A stretch of DNA of 64,000 bases from Stackebrandtia endophytica (GCF_006716355.1 NZ_VFOW01000001.1:1674001-1738000); one strand, 5' to 3'. Shown: positions 24,666 through 34,621, counted from the first letter of the stretch. Made by a program: numbers and translations. Notes: generated by a model not told the origin, from the letters alone.

Positions 24666-25260
24666 CGGGTGCACCTCGCTGTGTCGGGGATGGATGCGGG
24701 TTCACCGGGCACGACGAGAAGACACGACCTTCCGAGAACCCACCATCTCGGTATCGACGACGTCACGACGGTGTCCGGTCATTCGGATGTCGCCTCTTCG
24801 GAACGCCGAATACGCCGTCCGGGTCGCGAAGCCGCCGCTTCGCGCCGCGAGGCGGCGGACAACGCCGCTCCACCTCACCGGACGTACGCTTCGACACCCC
24901 GCCCCACGGCCGGATGCCCGTCACTCACGTCATCGAGAGCCTGTCTGGATCGACCAGACAGGCTTTAAGAATGACCTGTGGCAAAACGTTTGGTCACAGC
25001 ACCCCCCGGTATTCCAATCTCGACCGCCGACCACGCCCCTCCGTCAAAAATCAGCACGGGAAAGTTGCATAGTCGCAGGCCAGTGAGCTGGTAGACCAGG
25101 TTCGACCGGCGACTTCTGCATCGATGTTCCAACATATTTCGGATGAATCCGACATAGAACACCACAGTGGACGAAAGGGTCGAGCCGCCGTCGGTCGGGA
25201 CAGGTCCGGACCGGATTCCGACTCGGTTCCTCGATGCGCGACGGCGGTTACCGTTGACCG
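24666..25260. other. 595-bp non-coding gap with two structured segments
   Basis: No gene is convincing here. It contains a perfect 11-bp hairpin at 24938-24964 and a second foldable stretch at 25071-25114, where AGTCGC pairs with GCGACT around an inner CTGGT-AG-ACCAG hairpin. G+C falls near 25050-25160. The promoter of the BTAD regulator should lie in the right half. Confidence 0.45.
24938..24964. terminator. 11-bp perfect hairpin
   Basis: AGCCTGTCTGG and CCAGACAGGCT pair perfectly around a 5-nt loop and are followed by TTAAG on the plus strand. It is terminator-like, yet no plus-strand gene ends nearby, so it might be a transcript end for an undetected RNA or an attenuator. Confidence 0.45.
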
Positions 25261-28233
25261 ATGCATTTCGCGATCCTCGGGCCCGTGGAGGTCACCACCG
25301 GCGACGGGAAGCCGGTCCGGGTACCCGAGGCGAGGATCCGGGCTCTGCTGGCCGACCTGCTCGCCCATCACGGTCAGGTCGTGTCGGCCGACCGCCTCAT
25401 GGAACACCTGTGGGGTGACAACCCTCCCGCACGAGGCAAGGCGGTACTGCGCAGCAAGGTCTCACAGCTGCGGCGAGTGTTGGCCGACGACGACGGAGGC
25501 GCCCGGATCACCTGGCAGGCACCGGGCTACCGGATCGACCTGGGTACCGGGCAGCTGGATCTGGCGCGGTTCGAGGAACTGGTGGGCCGGGCGGCACAGT
25601 CACCCCCGCCTCGACGTGCCGCCCTCCTGTCGGAGGCGTTGCGACTGTGGCGTGGCGAGCCGCTTCCCGAGATCGCCGACCAGGGTTTCGCCGCGGCGAT
25701 ACTGACGCGCCTGACCGAACAGCGGCTCGGTGCGATCGAGGCGAGACTGGCGGCGCTGCTGGAGGTGGGAGACGATCGCGACCTCATCGGCGAGCTCAGC
25801 CAACAGGTACAGGACCATCCGTTGCGGGAACGGCTGCGGATGACCCACATGCGGGCGCTGTACCGGGCGGGACGGCAGGCCGACGCGTTGGAGTCCTTTC
25901 AGGAGTACCGCCGGCTGCTGGCCGACGAACTGGGCCTGACACCCGGCCACGAACTGTCCGCACTACATCAGGCGATCCTGCGCCAGGAGCCCGGCCTGTC
26001 CCCGGCGCCCGCGGTCACGACCGGGAATCTCCCGCACCCGGCGACCCCGCTCATCGGACGTGACCGGATGGTCGAGGAGGTCGGCGATCGACTGACCACC
26101 GACACCGTCGTCACGCTGACCGGCCCGGGCGGGGTCGGCAAGACCCGGCTTGCCGTGGAGGTCGCCGGGTCGTTGCGTTCCCAGTACCCCGACGGCGTGT
26201 GGTTCATCGACCTGACGGCCCTGGCGGGCGAACAATCGACGGTGGACGAGCTGAACGAACTGATCGCCACGACGGTGGAGGCGACCGGGGACTGTCCCGC
26301 CGTCCCCGCCCACTCCTCGATCGGTCATCGGTTGGAAAGCTTCCTGCGCCACAAACGCGCGCTGCTGATACTGGACAACGGTGAGCACGTCGTCGACGCC
26401 GCCGCCGCCGTCGCGACCCGGTTGGCGCGGCTGGACTCCGACGTACGGATACTGACGACCAGCCGCGAACCCCTCGGGGTGCCCGGTGAACGCCTGGTCG
26501 CGGTGGAGCCGCTGACCGACGCCGACGGGGTCCGCCTGTTCACCGCCCACGCCGAACGAGCCGGTTTCTCGCCCGGCACCGCCGATGCGGACGCACTCAC
26601 CGAGATCTGTCGACACCTCGACGGGATTCCGCTGGCGCTCGAACTGGCCGCCACTCGCGTCGGTGCGCTGGGACCGTCCGAACTGGCTCGTCGGCTGCGG
26701 GAACGTTCCGAACCGCCGACCGCACCGCGTCGAGGCGTCCCCGATCGACAGCGAACGGTCTGGAACACCATCGACTGGAGTTGGCGGCTTCTCACCGGGC
26801 CCGAGCGGACCGTCCTGGCCCGGTTGTCACCACATCGGCAACCGTTCACTCTCGCCGCGGCGACCGCGATCGCCGGATTCGCCGACGTCACCGCGGGAGA
26901 GGTTCCCGAGCTGGTGGCTCGACTCACCGACCGGTCGCTGCTGACATTCGACGGTGATCGGTACCGGATGCTCAATTCGGTCGGCCAGTACGGCAGGGAT
27001 CGACTGGCCGAGTCCACCGATCACGCCACCAGCCACCAACGGTTTCTGGGGCACTACCTGGATCTGGCGAACCGGGCGAACCTGCTCGGATCGGGCCAGG
27101 TCGGATGGCTCGCGCGTCTCGACGCCGAAGCCGGCAATCTACGCGAGGCGGTGCGACTGGCCGCCGAGATCGGTGAATCCGCCGACGGCATGAGACTGGT
27201 CAACTCGCTCGCCTGGTACTGGCTGTTGAGAGGCCGGTTGACCGAGGCGTCGGCGGCATTCGACCGGTTCGCCGCCGAGGACTCCGACGCCGGTGATGCG
27301 GCGATCGCCGCGGCCTGGCGGGCGGGTATCGCCAATCGGCGTGGCGAGCCGGGCGCCGACGGCCGAGCCATCCGGTTCGACGACATCGCCGACCCCGGCG
27401 CCCGTGCCCGGGCTCGCTGGTTCCTCGCGCACTCCCGTCTGGGCCGAACCGACGGTTCCGAATCGAGGTTGATCGCCCTGACCATCGACGAGGGCGGCGA
27501 CTGGGAACGGGCCGCCGGACACGCCACCAGCGGCTACCTGCTGATCGACGCCGGGGACCTCGACGCGGCCCACACGGAGGCGTCGAAGGCGTGGAAGGCG
27601 TTCTCGGACCTCGGCGACGAATGGGGGGTCCTGTACGCCGGAGGATGTCTGGCGGAACTGGCCGAGCTCGACGACGACCCGGCGACCGCCCGTCGGCTGC
27701 ACGAGGAGGGACTCGCCATCGCCGAGCGGTTGAACCTTCGCACCGAGTTGACCCGGGTTCACAGTCGTCTCGGCCGGATCGCGCTGTTGGGTGATCGCCT
27801 CTCCGAAGCCGAGGAACACTATCGGACCGCGGCACGACTGGCCGACGAGCAGTGTGACGCCCTGGTCGCTCACGTAGCCGAGGTCGGGGTGGAACTGGTC
27901 GCCGCAACGCGCGATCACATTGACGGGGGTGACGCCGGTCCTCGATCGGAGGCGACGGTCGTCACCGCGTTGACGGAACTGCTGACCCAGTCGGGGCGAC
28001 GGTTCCCCGGGCAGGCGGCTCAACTGCTGGGGACGCTGGCGGTGCTTCGGGAACGGGATCGGCTGACGCTGACCGACGGGGGTTGGCTGCGGGTCGCCGA
28101 CGGGCTGCGCACCCGATTGGGCGCGGCGGATTTCGATGAGGGACTGTCGCGAGGCCGCCGGATGGCGGTCCACGAGCACCTCGACTGGTTGACGCGACGG
28201 CCGGCGCTTCACCGCGTCGACGACGGCACCTGA
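25261..28233 (+). CDS. AfsR/SARP-like regulator with BTAD, NB-ARC and TPR regions
   Basis: The product is 990 aa. An OmpR-type winged helix (about 1-95: MHFAILGPVEVTTGDGKPVRV, then AVLRSKVSQLRRVL) is followed by a BTAD all-helical domain (about 96-245), an NB-ARC ATPase with P-loop TGPGGVGKTRLA (about 291-302) and LLILDNGEHV, then about 400 residues of TPR-like helices. This is the size and order of large AfsR-type activators. Its target is unknown; the P450 and EgtD-like genes downstream are candidates but face other ways or are separate. It starts at ATG 25261. Confidence 0.92.
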   Translation: MHFAILGPVEVTTGDGKPVRVPEARIRALLADLLAHHGQVVSADRLMEHLWGDNPPARGKAVLRSKVSQLRRVLADDDGGARITWQAPGYRIDLGTGQLDLARFEELVGRAAQSPPPRRAALLSEALRLWRGEPLPEIADQGFAAAILTRLTEQRLGAIEARLAALLEVGDDRDLIGELSQQVQDHPLRERLRMTHMRALYRAGRQADALESFQEYRRLLADELGLTPGHELSALHQAILRQEPGLSPAPAVTTGNLPHPATPLIGRDRMVEEVGDRLTTDTVVTLTGPGGVGKTRLAVEVAGSLRSQYPDGVWFIDLTALAGEQSTVDELNELIATTVEATGDCPAVPAHSSIGHRLESFLRHKRALLILDNGEHVVDAAAAVATRLARLDSDVRILTTSREPLGVPGERLVAVEPLTDADGVRLFTAHAERAGFSPGTADADALTEICRHLDGIPLALELAATRVGALGPSELARRLRERSEPPTAPRRGVPDRQRTVWNTIDWSWRLLTGPERTVLARLSPHRQPFTLAAATAIAGFADVTAGEVPELVARLTDRSLLTFDGDRYRMLNSVGQYGRDRLAESTDHATSHQRFLGHYLDLANRANLLGSGQVGWLARLDAEAGNLREAVRLAAEIGESADGMRLVNSLAWYWLLRGRLTEASAAFDRFAAEDSDAGDAAIAAAWRAGIANRRGEPGADGRAIRFDDIADPGARARARWFLAHSRLGRTDGSESRLIALTIDEGGDWERAAGHATSGYLLIDAGDLDAAHTEASKAWKAFSDLGDEWGVLYAGGCLAELAELDDDPATARRLHEEGLAIAERLNLRTELTRVHSRLGRIALLGDRLSEAEEHYRTAARLADEQCDALVAHVAEVGVELVAATRDHIDGGDAGPRSEATVVTALTELLTQSGRRFPGQAAQLLGTLAVLRERDRLTLTDGGWLRVADGLRTRLGAADFDEGLSRGRRMAVHEHLDWLTRRPALHRVDDGT

Positions 28234-28236
28234 CGC

Positions 28237-28272
28237 GATTCGGGGTGGGCCCGGGCGGGCCCACCCCGAATC
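28237..28272. terminator. Bidirectional terminator between BTAD regulator and P450
   Basis: A 16-bp perfect stem (left arm 28237-28252, starting GATTCGGGGT; right arm 28257-28272) with a 4-nt loop fills the gap between the convergent stops. Both genes probably end here. Confidence 0.85.
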
Positions 28273-28281
28273 AACGAATCG

Positions 28282-29469
28282 TCACCAGGTCACCGGCAGC
28301 GACTCGACACCGTACACAATCGACAGCTCGCGGAACTTCAGTTCCTCGAACGGGACCGCGAGTTTGAGGGTGGGGAACCGGCGCAGCAGCGCGGGGTAGG
28401 CCATCCGCAGCTCCATGCGGCCCAGTTCGGCACCGACGCACCGGTGCAGACCGTAACCGAATGCGAAGTGCGGCGGCATCTCCCGGAACGGATTCACCTT
28501 GTCCATGTCGGGTCCGAGCTTGGGGTCGCGGTTGGCACCGCTGAGCGAGCACAGCACGACCTCTCCGGCGGCGATGGTGTGACCGGACAGCTCTACGTCC
28601 TCCAGGGCGATACGCGGGAACGCGACCTGGACGACCGTCAGGTACCGCAGCAACTCGTCGACGACCGATTCGACGTGCTCGTCGGAGTCGCGGATCATCG
28701 CGAAGTGCTCGGGACTGGTCATCAGGTGCAGCGCGCCCAGCGCCAGCATGCTGGCGGTCGTCTCGTGGCCGCCGATGAGAATGCCGTCGGCCAGGCCGGT
28801 CAGTTCGTCATCGGTGATGTTGTCACCGTGTTCGCGAACCAGCATTCCCAGCAGGTTGTCGCCGGGGTTCTTACGCTGTTCGGTCACCAGGCCACCGAGG
28901 TAGTCGAGCGTCTCCTGGACGGCGCCGAGGCAGCCCTCGATGTCGCCGAGGAAGTCGAATCGCGACATCGACAGGCGCTGGAACTCGTCACGGTCGGGGT
29001 AGGGCACGCCCAGCAGTTCGCTGATGACCAGCGACGGAATCGGGACGGCGAACAGGTCGACGAGATCGACGGGCTTGTCGGAGGCCTCCATGGCGTCCAA
29101 CCGGTCATCGATGATGCCCTCGATCCGAGGCACCAGACGACGCAGCCGCCGCATCGTGAACTCCGGGGTCAACATCTTGCGCAGCCGGGTGTGGTCCGGC
29201 GGATCGGTGAATCCCAGGCCACCGGGGTTGAGCGCGGCGAGAACGTCCAGGTCGTCACCGGCGGTCATCTTGGCGAAGTCGCTGGAGAACCGAGCGTGGT
29301 CACCCAAAATCGCCCGGGAGTCCGCATAGCTGGTCACCAACCACACCGGTGGGCCGATCGGGTACTGCAACCGGCTGATCGGCTGCTCGGCCCGGCGACG
29401 GGCCAGCTCCGGCACCGGGTCGAGTCCGTCCCGCTGGAACTGCACCAGGGTGAATGCTTCTTCGGACAT
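28282..29469 (-). CDS. Cytochrome P450
   Basis: The product is 395 aa, typical of soluble bacterial P450s. The I-helix motif GGHETTAS, the K-helix ExxR (ELLR), and the heme loop FGYGLHRCVG with the Cys ligand near residue 343 are intact. The class resembles CYP105/CYP107-type actinobacterial hydroxylases. No ferredoxin or reductase gene is adjacent. ATG 29469 gives an AGGA spacing of 7 nt; the adjoining ATG 29472 is equally in frame. An in-frame start at 29574 is less likely. Confidence 0.94.
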   Translation of the reverse strand: MSEEAFTLVQFQRDGLDPVPELARRRAEQPISRLQYPIGPPVWLVTSYADSRAILGDHARFSSDFAKMTAGDDLDVLAALNPGGLGFTDPPDHTRLRKMLTPEFTMRRLRRLVPRIEGIIDDRLDAMEASDKPVDLVDLFAVPIPSLVISELLGVPYPDRDEFQRLSMSRFDFLGDIEGCLGAVQETLDYLGGLVTEQRKNPGDNLLGMLVREHGDNITDDELTGLADGILIGGHETTASMLALGALHLMTSPEHFAMIRDSDEHVESVVDELLRYLTVVQVAFPRIALEDVELSGHTIAAGEVVLCSLSGANRDPKLGPDMDKVNPFREMPPHFAFGYGLHRCVGAELGRMELRMAYPALLRRFPTLKLAVPFEELKFRELSIVYGVESLPVTW

Positions 29470-29842
29470 CATGTATTCCTCATCGGGTAGCCAGCCTGAG
29501 CCAGCTGGGGAGTTTAGGGTTGCGTGAATTAGGGTGACAAACTCCTGGGGCCGGTCGCATTGGTCTTTAGTCAATAAAACCGTGAATCGGCCGAGTCGTT
29601 GCCCACCCTACTCGCCGATTGATCACCACGAATCGGTCGATGCGCAGGTGTGATACGAATCGTCACGGCTGATCACCGGGCGGTGACGGTCAGCCGAGCA
29701 GCGGTCGTTCGCCGACGGTCGACCGCATTCGTCTCGGATCCGGAGGTGGCCGCCGAGCGCGGTGGGCACCGCCCGATCGCGGGGTTCCGCCAGGCCCGGG
29801 ATTGGGCTAATGTCGCTGCGAAACTCACCCGGCGGAGCGAAC
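29470..29842. other. Divergent intergenic region, P450 / EgtD-like gene
   Basis: About 370 bp without a supported gene. It should hold both divergent promoters. The P450-proximal part (29510-29600) is AT-richer. I see no clear operator; short open frames here are out-of-phase shadows. Confidence 0.4.
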
Positions 29843-30802
29843 ATGAAGCCTCATATCCTGATTCATTGCGTTCCCGAGGACTACTCCGCCGCGTTGCGCG
29901 CCGATGCGCGGGAAGGCTTGACCGGGCAGCACAAGAGACTGTCATCACGGTGGTGTTTGGACGGTCGCGGGCGCCGGTTGTTCGAACGACTCACCTCCGG
30001 CGGGGACTACCTCCTCGGCGTGGCCGAACGGGAACTGTTGTCCCGAATCGCCGTCGAGGTGCTGCGAATATCGCATCCCCGCACCGTGATCCACATCGGA
30101 TCAGTCGGCCTGGGCCGAGCCCGACCGCTGTGGCGGGTTCTCCGATCGGCGATCCCGACGCCGACCGTCGCCGTCTGCGACACTCCACATGCGTCACTGG
30201 AACGAGTCTTGTGGCCACTGTCGACGGAACTGCCCACCGCCGACTGGTACGGCCTGGTCTGCGAGGTGCCCACCGAGGTCACCGTGCCGCCGATTGACGG
30301 ACGTCGACTGTTCACCTGCCTGGGCGAGAACCTCGGCGCGTTGCTCCCGTCCGAACGGCTGCGACTGCTGACCTCGATCCGTCGGCACAGCCAACCGGGT
30401 GACCAACTGCTGCTGACCGCCCCACTACGCGCCTTCGACGCGTTGGCCGACCTCACCGACAACCAGGCCGACGATGTCACCGAGTTCAACCGGAACGTCC
30501 TGTACGTCCTCAATCACCTGCTCGACACCGATTGCACCGAGACCGCCTTCGAACACAGCCTCGCCAAAGTGGGCCGCCGCACCGAGTTCCGGCTGCGCGC
30601 CCGAAACGACATCCGGCTTCCGTTGCTGACCTTGGGGTTCCACATAGAACTGGCCGCCAAGGAGGAGATCGCGACCTTCGGATTGACCGATCTGCCCGCC
30701 GAGGTGGTGTCGGCCGAATTGACCCGCACCGGATTCGCACTCGACGACACCTGGATCGCCGATTCGCACGAGCTGGCGATTCATCTCGCCCACGCTCTGT
30801 GA
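29843..30802 (+). CDS. Divergent EgtD-like (histidine methyltransferase fold) protein
   Basis: The product is 319 aa. Segments align with the EgtD family in order: LSSRWCLDGRGRRLFERLT (compare KWFYDxRGxxLFxxIT), LFTCLGENLGALLPSE, TEFNRNVLYVLNHLL, and FHIELAAKEEIATF. Key positions differ: the SAM-binding ELGSG-type loop reads IHIGSVGLGRARPL, and the EYYPTR motif reads DYLLGV. I infer a paralogue with changed or lost SAM or substrate use. No egtB or egtC lies nearby. ATG 29843 has GGAG 8 nt upstream. Its stop is 4 bp from the convergent response regulator's stop. Confidence 0.78.
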   Translation: MKPHILIHCVPEDYSAALRADAREGLTGQHKRLSSRWCLDGRGRRLFERLTSGGDYLLGVAERELLSRIAVEVLRISHPRTVIHIGSVGLGRARPLWRVLRSAIPTPTVAVCDTPHASLERVLWPLSTELPTADWYGLVCEVPTEVTVPPIDGRRLFTCLGENLGALLPSERLRLLTSIRRHSQPGDQLLLTAPLRAFDALADLTDNQADDVTEFNRNVLYVLNHLLDTDCTETAFEHSLAKVGRRTEFRLRARNDIRLPLLTLGFHIELAAKEEIATFGLTDLPAEVVSAELTRTGFALDDTWIADSHELAIHLAHAL

Positions 30803-30806
30803 CCCG

Positions 30807-31475
30807 TCATTCCGGCGCGCACAACCGCACCCCGCGCCCCCGCACGGTGTACAGGTAACCGGGTCGTCGAGCCGACTCCCCCAGCTTGGTCCGAACCCGA
30901 TACAGGATCGCGGCGATCGTCGCCAGATCCCGACCGACCCGACGGCTGAGTCCGGCCCACGGGTACACCCGGCCGGGTCGCTCCGACAGACAGGCCAGCA
31001 GGTCGAACTCGGTGCGGGTCAACAGAAGGCCCCGTCCGTCCAGGGTGACGGTCCGCTGCGCCGGTTCGACACGCAGTCCCCCGATGACCCGGGTGGCCGA
31101 CTCCGGACCGGGGCGGTGTCGCAGCGCCGACCCCAGCCAGGCGGTGACCACCGCCGCCGACACCGGCTTGATGAGGTACCCGTCGGCGCCCTGCGACAGC
31201 GCCGGAATGATGTCGCGGTCCAAACCGCTGTGGCTGACGGCGACCAGCACCGCCTCGGTCGCCGCCCGAAGGACGGCCAGCCGCTCGGGGTGTCCGTCGG
31301 GATCGATGAGGATCGCGCCGGGGCGCCAGGTGTCCCACGGGCTCGTCAGTGAACTCACGATGCGGTCCAGCGAGGTGGACCTCGCGGTACGGACGTCGAA
31401 CTGCCGCTGTCGCAGGTCATCGGCCAGCTCTGTGCCGCCGTGGGAATCGTCATCGAGGATGAGTATTCGGATCAT
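30807..31475 (-). CDS. OmpR-type response regulator, orphan
   Basis: The product is 222 aa. The receiver starts MIRILILDDDSH (acidic pocket), has the likely phospho-acceptor Asp in AILIDPDGHP and the Lys in GADGYLIKPVSA. A winged helix follows (LLLTRTEFDLLACLSERPG, then LYTVRGRGVRL). No histidine kinase is adjacent. ATG 31475 has GGGAG 6 nt upstream and begins the canonical receiver strand; the frame extends upstream to 31706 without support. Confidence 0.88.
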   Translation of the reverse strand: MIRILILDDDSHGGTELADDLRQRQFDVRTARSTSLDRIVSSLTSPWDTWRPGAILIDPDGHPERLAVLRAATEAVLVAVSHSGLDRDIIPALSQGADGYLIKPVSAAVVTAWLGSALRHRPGPESATRVIGGLRVEPAQRTVTLDGRGLLLTRTEFDLLACLSERPGRVYPWAGLSRRVGRDLATIAAILYRVRTKLGESARRPGYLYTVRGRGVRLCAPE

Positions 31476-31584
31476 GGCGCTCCCGATCAGTCCGACGCGG
31501 GCCGACCCCCGGCGGTCGTATGCTGACTCCAGCCTCGCAATCACGACCGCGACATAGTCATAACTTTCGATATAGCCTGCGGTT

Positions 31585-32538
31585 ATGGACCCCGAGATCC
31601 GGCACTTGAGAACCATCTGCGCGATCGCCGACACCGGCAGCCTGTCCGCCGCGGCGCGACGACTGGGCGTATCGCAACCCGGGTTGTCGGCACAACTGCG
31701 ACGCATCGAACGGGCTCTTGGCGGTCAGCTGTTCAGTCGCAGCCGCACCGGAATGCGCCCCACCGACCTGGGGGAACGCACCGTCGGCCGCGCCCGCCCG
31801 CTCCTGGCCGAGCTGGACGCCCTGATCGGTGGGCTTCACCGAACCGACACCGCCGACCCGCTGCGCATCGGAACCGTCCACATGGAATGTGTCGGAACCA
31901 TGACCAATCTGATCCGCACCGCGCTGGGCGGCATGGACCTGCGGATGACGATCGAGCCCTCAGCCCTGGTGCTGGCCCACGCCCTCGAACACGGTCGCCT
32001 GGACCTCGCCGTCATCGGAGCCATGGACGACCACGACATCATCCTGCCCCCGACGGTCTCACAACGCACCCTGATACCCCGGGTCCCCGTGTTCGTGGCC
32101 ATCGGACGTCATCACCGACTCGCCACAAATGACCACATAGCACTGTCCGATCTGGCTGAGGAGACCTGGATCTGTCCGCCGGGCGCCGACGACGGATCCC
32201 TGGCCTCGCTTCGCGCCGCCTGCCGAAAAGCCGGATTCGAAGCCCGGATCGGATACGAGGCCCCCAGCGGCGGCGGCCGACAACTCATCGCCGAGGGCCT
32301 GGCCGTTCGGTTGGTGGAACCCACCGCGCTGTCCATCGGCGGAATGGTCGTCAAACCACTGACGGAGGAACCGCTGCGGATGCGCCTGTCGCTGGCGTGG
32401 CGACCGGGCCGACTCGACGAGGCCCAACTGGGCCGGGTCTACCGCGCGGTGGCGCGCGCCTACTCCAGCCACGCCGAATCCAGCCAGCCGTTCGCCACCT
32501 GGTGGGCGTCCCATCCGCAGGTGCACCCGTTCTGGTGA
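31585..32538 (+). CDS. LysR-family transcriptional regulator
   Basis: The product is 317 aa. The N-terminal helix-turn-helix (IADTGSLSAAARRLGVSQPGLSAQLRRIE) is classic LysR, followed by a periplasmic-binding-like effector domain (DPLRIGTVHMECVG, then HGRLDLAVIGAMDDH). It is divergent from the response regulator with a 109-bp gap, so it may regulate itself and that gene. The effector is unknown. Confidence 0.92.
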   Translation: MDPEIRHLRTICAIADTGSLSAAARRLGVSQPGLSAQLRRIERALGGQLFSRSRTGMRPTDLGERTVGRARPLLAELDALIGGLHRTDTADPLRIGTVHMECVGTMTNLIRTALGGMDLRMTIEPSALVLAHALEHGRLDLAVIGAMDDHDIILPPTVSQRTLIPRVPVFVAIGRHHRLATNDHIALSDLAEETWICPPGADDGSLASLRAACRKAGFEARIGYEAPSGGGRQLIAEGLAVRLVEPTALSIGGMVVKPLTEEPLRMRLSLAWRPGRLDEAQLGRVYRAVARAYSSHAESSQPFATWWASHPQVHPFW

Positions 32539-32622
32539 CGCCATCGAAACCGGACGCCAAATGAACGGCGCATTAAGCGTGGTTGTCCGTGACGGCCTGC
32601 GGCTCTTAGCATCGGGCGGCAT

Positions 32623-32645
32623 CGGCAACGCCGACGGCGTTGCCG
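32623..32645 (+). other. Hairpin in the 5' region of the collagenase gene
   Basis: CGGCAACGCC and GGCGTTGCCG form a perfect 10-bp stem with a GAC loop, ending 30 bp before the collagenase GTG start. It could terminate lysR transcription or structure the collagenase leader. Confidence 0.4.
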
Positions 32646-32675
32646 CCCCAACACCATCACCCCCTGGAGACTGTC

Positions 32676-34511
32676 GTGTCGGTACCACGATTGTTGAAAC
32701 GATGGGCGGTCGTCGGGTTGACCGCCGCCCTGGCCGTCGGCCTCACCACCACCATGTCAACCACCGCCGCCGCCGATCCCGCGTCACAACCGGCTCCCAT
32801 GAGCGAACGCGGACCCCGCGTCGCCGAAACGGGTGCCGCACTCGCGGAGCACACCGAGACCGTGTCATCCGCACCGTTGGCGGCGACCGCGGACCTCGGG
32901 AACACCGCCGCCTGCGACGTCGCCGACTTCACCGGTCGATCCGGCACCGAACTGGTCGAGTTCATCGCGGGGTCGGAGACCTCATGCATCAACACCCTGT
33001 TCTCACTGACCGGTTCCGACGCGTACGGCGCCTTCCGGGAGGCGCAGATGGTCAGCGTCTCCTATGGAATGCGTGACCGGTCGGTCGACTACACCGGCGA
33101 CAACGCGACCGGCCTGGCATCGCTGGTGCTGTATCTGCGCGCCGGGCACTTCGTCCAGTGGTACTACCCGCAGGACGTGGGCGAGTACGGTCCGGCACTG
33201 CGCACCGCGATCCAGTCCGGACTGGACACCTTGTTCGCACACCCCCGGTCCCGCGACGTCACCGACGCCAACGGCGAGATCCTCTCCGAAGCGGTGATCC
33301 TCATCGACTCCGCGCAGGAGAACGCCCGGTATCTGTCGGTCGTGGACCGACTCCTGTCCGACTACGACAGCCGCTACCACGATTCCTGGTGGATGCTCAA
33401 CGCGGTCAACGGCGTCTACACCGTCCTGTTCCGCGGGCATCAGGTACCGGAGTTCGTCGACGCCGTCACCGCCGACCGGTCCATTCTGCAGCGTCTGGAG
33501 CGGTTCGCACTCGACAACATCGGCGTCCTGGGCGGCGACACCGACTTCCTGGTGTCCAACGCCGGGCGGGAACTCGGCCGGTTCCTGCAGCACGACCAGC
33601 TGCGCGACCAACTGCGACCGCAACTGCTGAATCTGTTGAACGCCAGCTCGATCACCGGCGACACCGCACCGCTGTGGGTCGGCGTCGCCGAGATGACCGA
33701 CTACTTCGACCAGGCACAATGCACCTATTACGACACCTGCAATCTGTCCGAGCGTCTGATGTCGACGGTCCTGCCGATCTCGCACTCGTGCGACTCCTCG
33801 GTCCAGGTTCGCGCCCAGGAGGTCACCTCGGCACAACTGGGACAGGCCTGCGACAGCCTGCTCGGCCAGAACGCCTACTTCCACGACGTGGCCCGCGACA
33901 ACGGACCCGTCGCCGACGACTACAACAGCCGGATCCAGGTGGTGGTCTTCGACTCCAGCAGCGATTACCAGACCTACGCCGGGGCCATCTTCGGCATCGA
34001 CACCAACAACGGCGGAATGTACCTGGAAGGCGACCCCGCCGACCCCGACAACCTCCCCCGGTTCATCGCCTACGAAGCCGAATGGATGCTTCCCGACTTC
34101 GCGATCTGGAACCTCAATCACGAGTACACCCACTACCTGGACGGCCGCTACAACTTGTACGGCGACTTCGCCGAGAACATGCAGACACCGACCATCTGGT
34201 GGGTGGAGGGCTTCGCCGAGTACATCGCCTACTCCTACCAGGGAATCGAGTACACCGAGGCCATCGACGAAGCCGGCCGCGCGACATACGGCCTCGACGC
34301 CCTCTTCGACACCGGCTACGAGCACGACACCAACCGGGTGTACCGGTGGGGCTATCTGGCGGTGCGGTTCATGATCGAGGAGCATCGCTCCGATGTGGAT
34401 GCCGTCCTCGGTTACTACCGAACCGGTCAGTGGCAGGCGGCGCGCGATGATCTGGCCGCCATCGGAAGCGGATACAACAACGAGTGGTACGACTGGCTGT
34501 CACGACTGTGA
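32676..34511 (+). CDS. Secreted M9-type collagenase (zinc metalloprotease)
   Basis: The product is 611 aa. A signal peptide (KRWAVVGLTAALAVGLTTTM, cleavage after TAAADP region) leads to an activator-like helical domain (about 80-330) and a peptidase domain. NHEYTHYLDGRYN gives His482, Glu483 and His486, and VEG supplies Glu511 as third zinc ligand, at spacing close to clostridial collagenases. No PKD or collagen-binding domain follows, so it may act on soluble or partly unfolded collagen-like substrates. GTG 32676 has GGAG 8 nt upstream. Confidence 0.9.
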   Translation: MSVPRLLKRWAVVGLTAALAVGLTTTMSTTAAADPASQPAPMSERGPRVAETGAALAEHTETVSSAPLAATADLGNTAACDVADFTGRSGTELVEFIAGSETSCINTLFSLTGSDAYGAFREAQMVSVSYGMRDRSVDYTGDNATGLASLVLYLRAGHFVQWYYPQDVGEYGPALRTAIQSGLDTLFAHPRSRDVTDANGEILSEAVILIDSAQENARYLSVVDRLLSDYDSRYHDSWWMLNAVNGVYTVLFRGHQVPEFVDAVTADRSILQRLERFALDNIGVLGGDTDFLVSNAGRELGRFLQHDQLRDQLRPQLLNLLNASSITGDTAPLWVGVAEMTDYFDQAQCTYYDTCNLSERLMSTVLPISHSCDSSVQVRAQEVTSAQLGQACDSLLGQNAYFHDVARDNGPVADDYNSRIQVVVFDSSSDYQTYAGAIFGIDTNNGGMYLEGDPADPDNLPRFIAYEAEWMLPDFAIWNLNHEYTHYLDGRYNLYGDFAENMQTPTIWWVEGFAEYIAYSYQGIEYTEAIDEAGRATYGLDALFDTGYEHDTNRVYRWGYLAVRFMIEEHRSDVDAVLGYYRTGQWQAARDDLAAIGSGYNNEWYDWLSRL

Positions 34512-34518
34512 CGCCCCG

Positions 34519-34543
34519 GGGCGGCCGGGCGACCCGGCCGCCC
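34519..34543 (+). terminator. Terminator of the collagenase gene
   Basis: An 11-bp GC-only stem (GGGCGGCCGGG with CCCGGCCGCCC) and a CGA loop lie 7 bp after the collagenase stop. Confidence 0.65.
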
Positions 34544-34621
34544 TTCACCCGGTGAATATTGACCAAACATGGATGAGCCACGTATTTCTACTCATGTCCC
34601 CCATATCCACTTGGAGAGACC

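Noticed and set aside
25071-25114. tRNA-like stretch containing GGTTCGA
   Set aside because: Only a T-loop-like string and a short outer stem are present; there is no anticodon arm, D arm or 7-bp acceptor stem of proper length.
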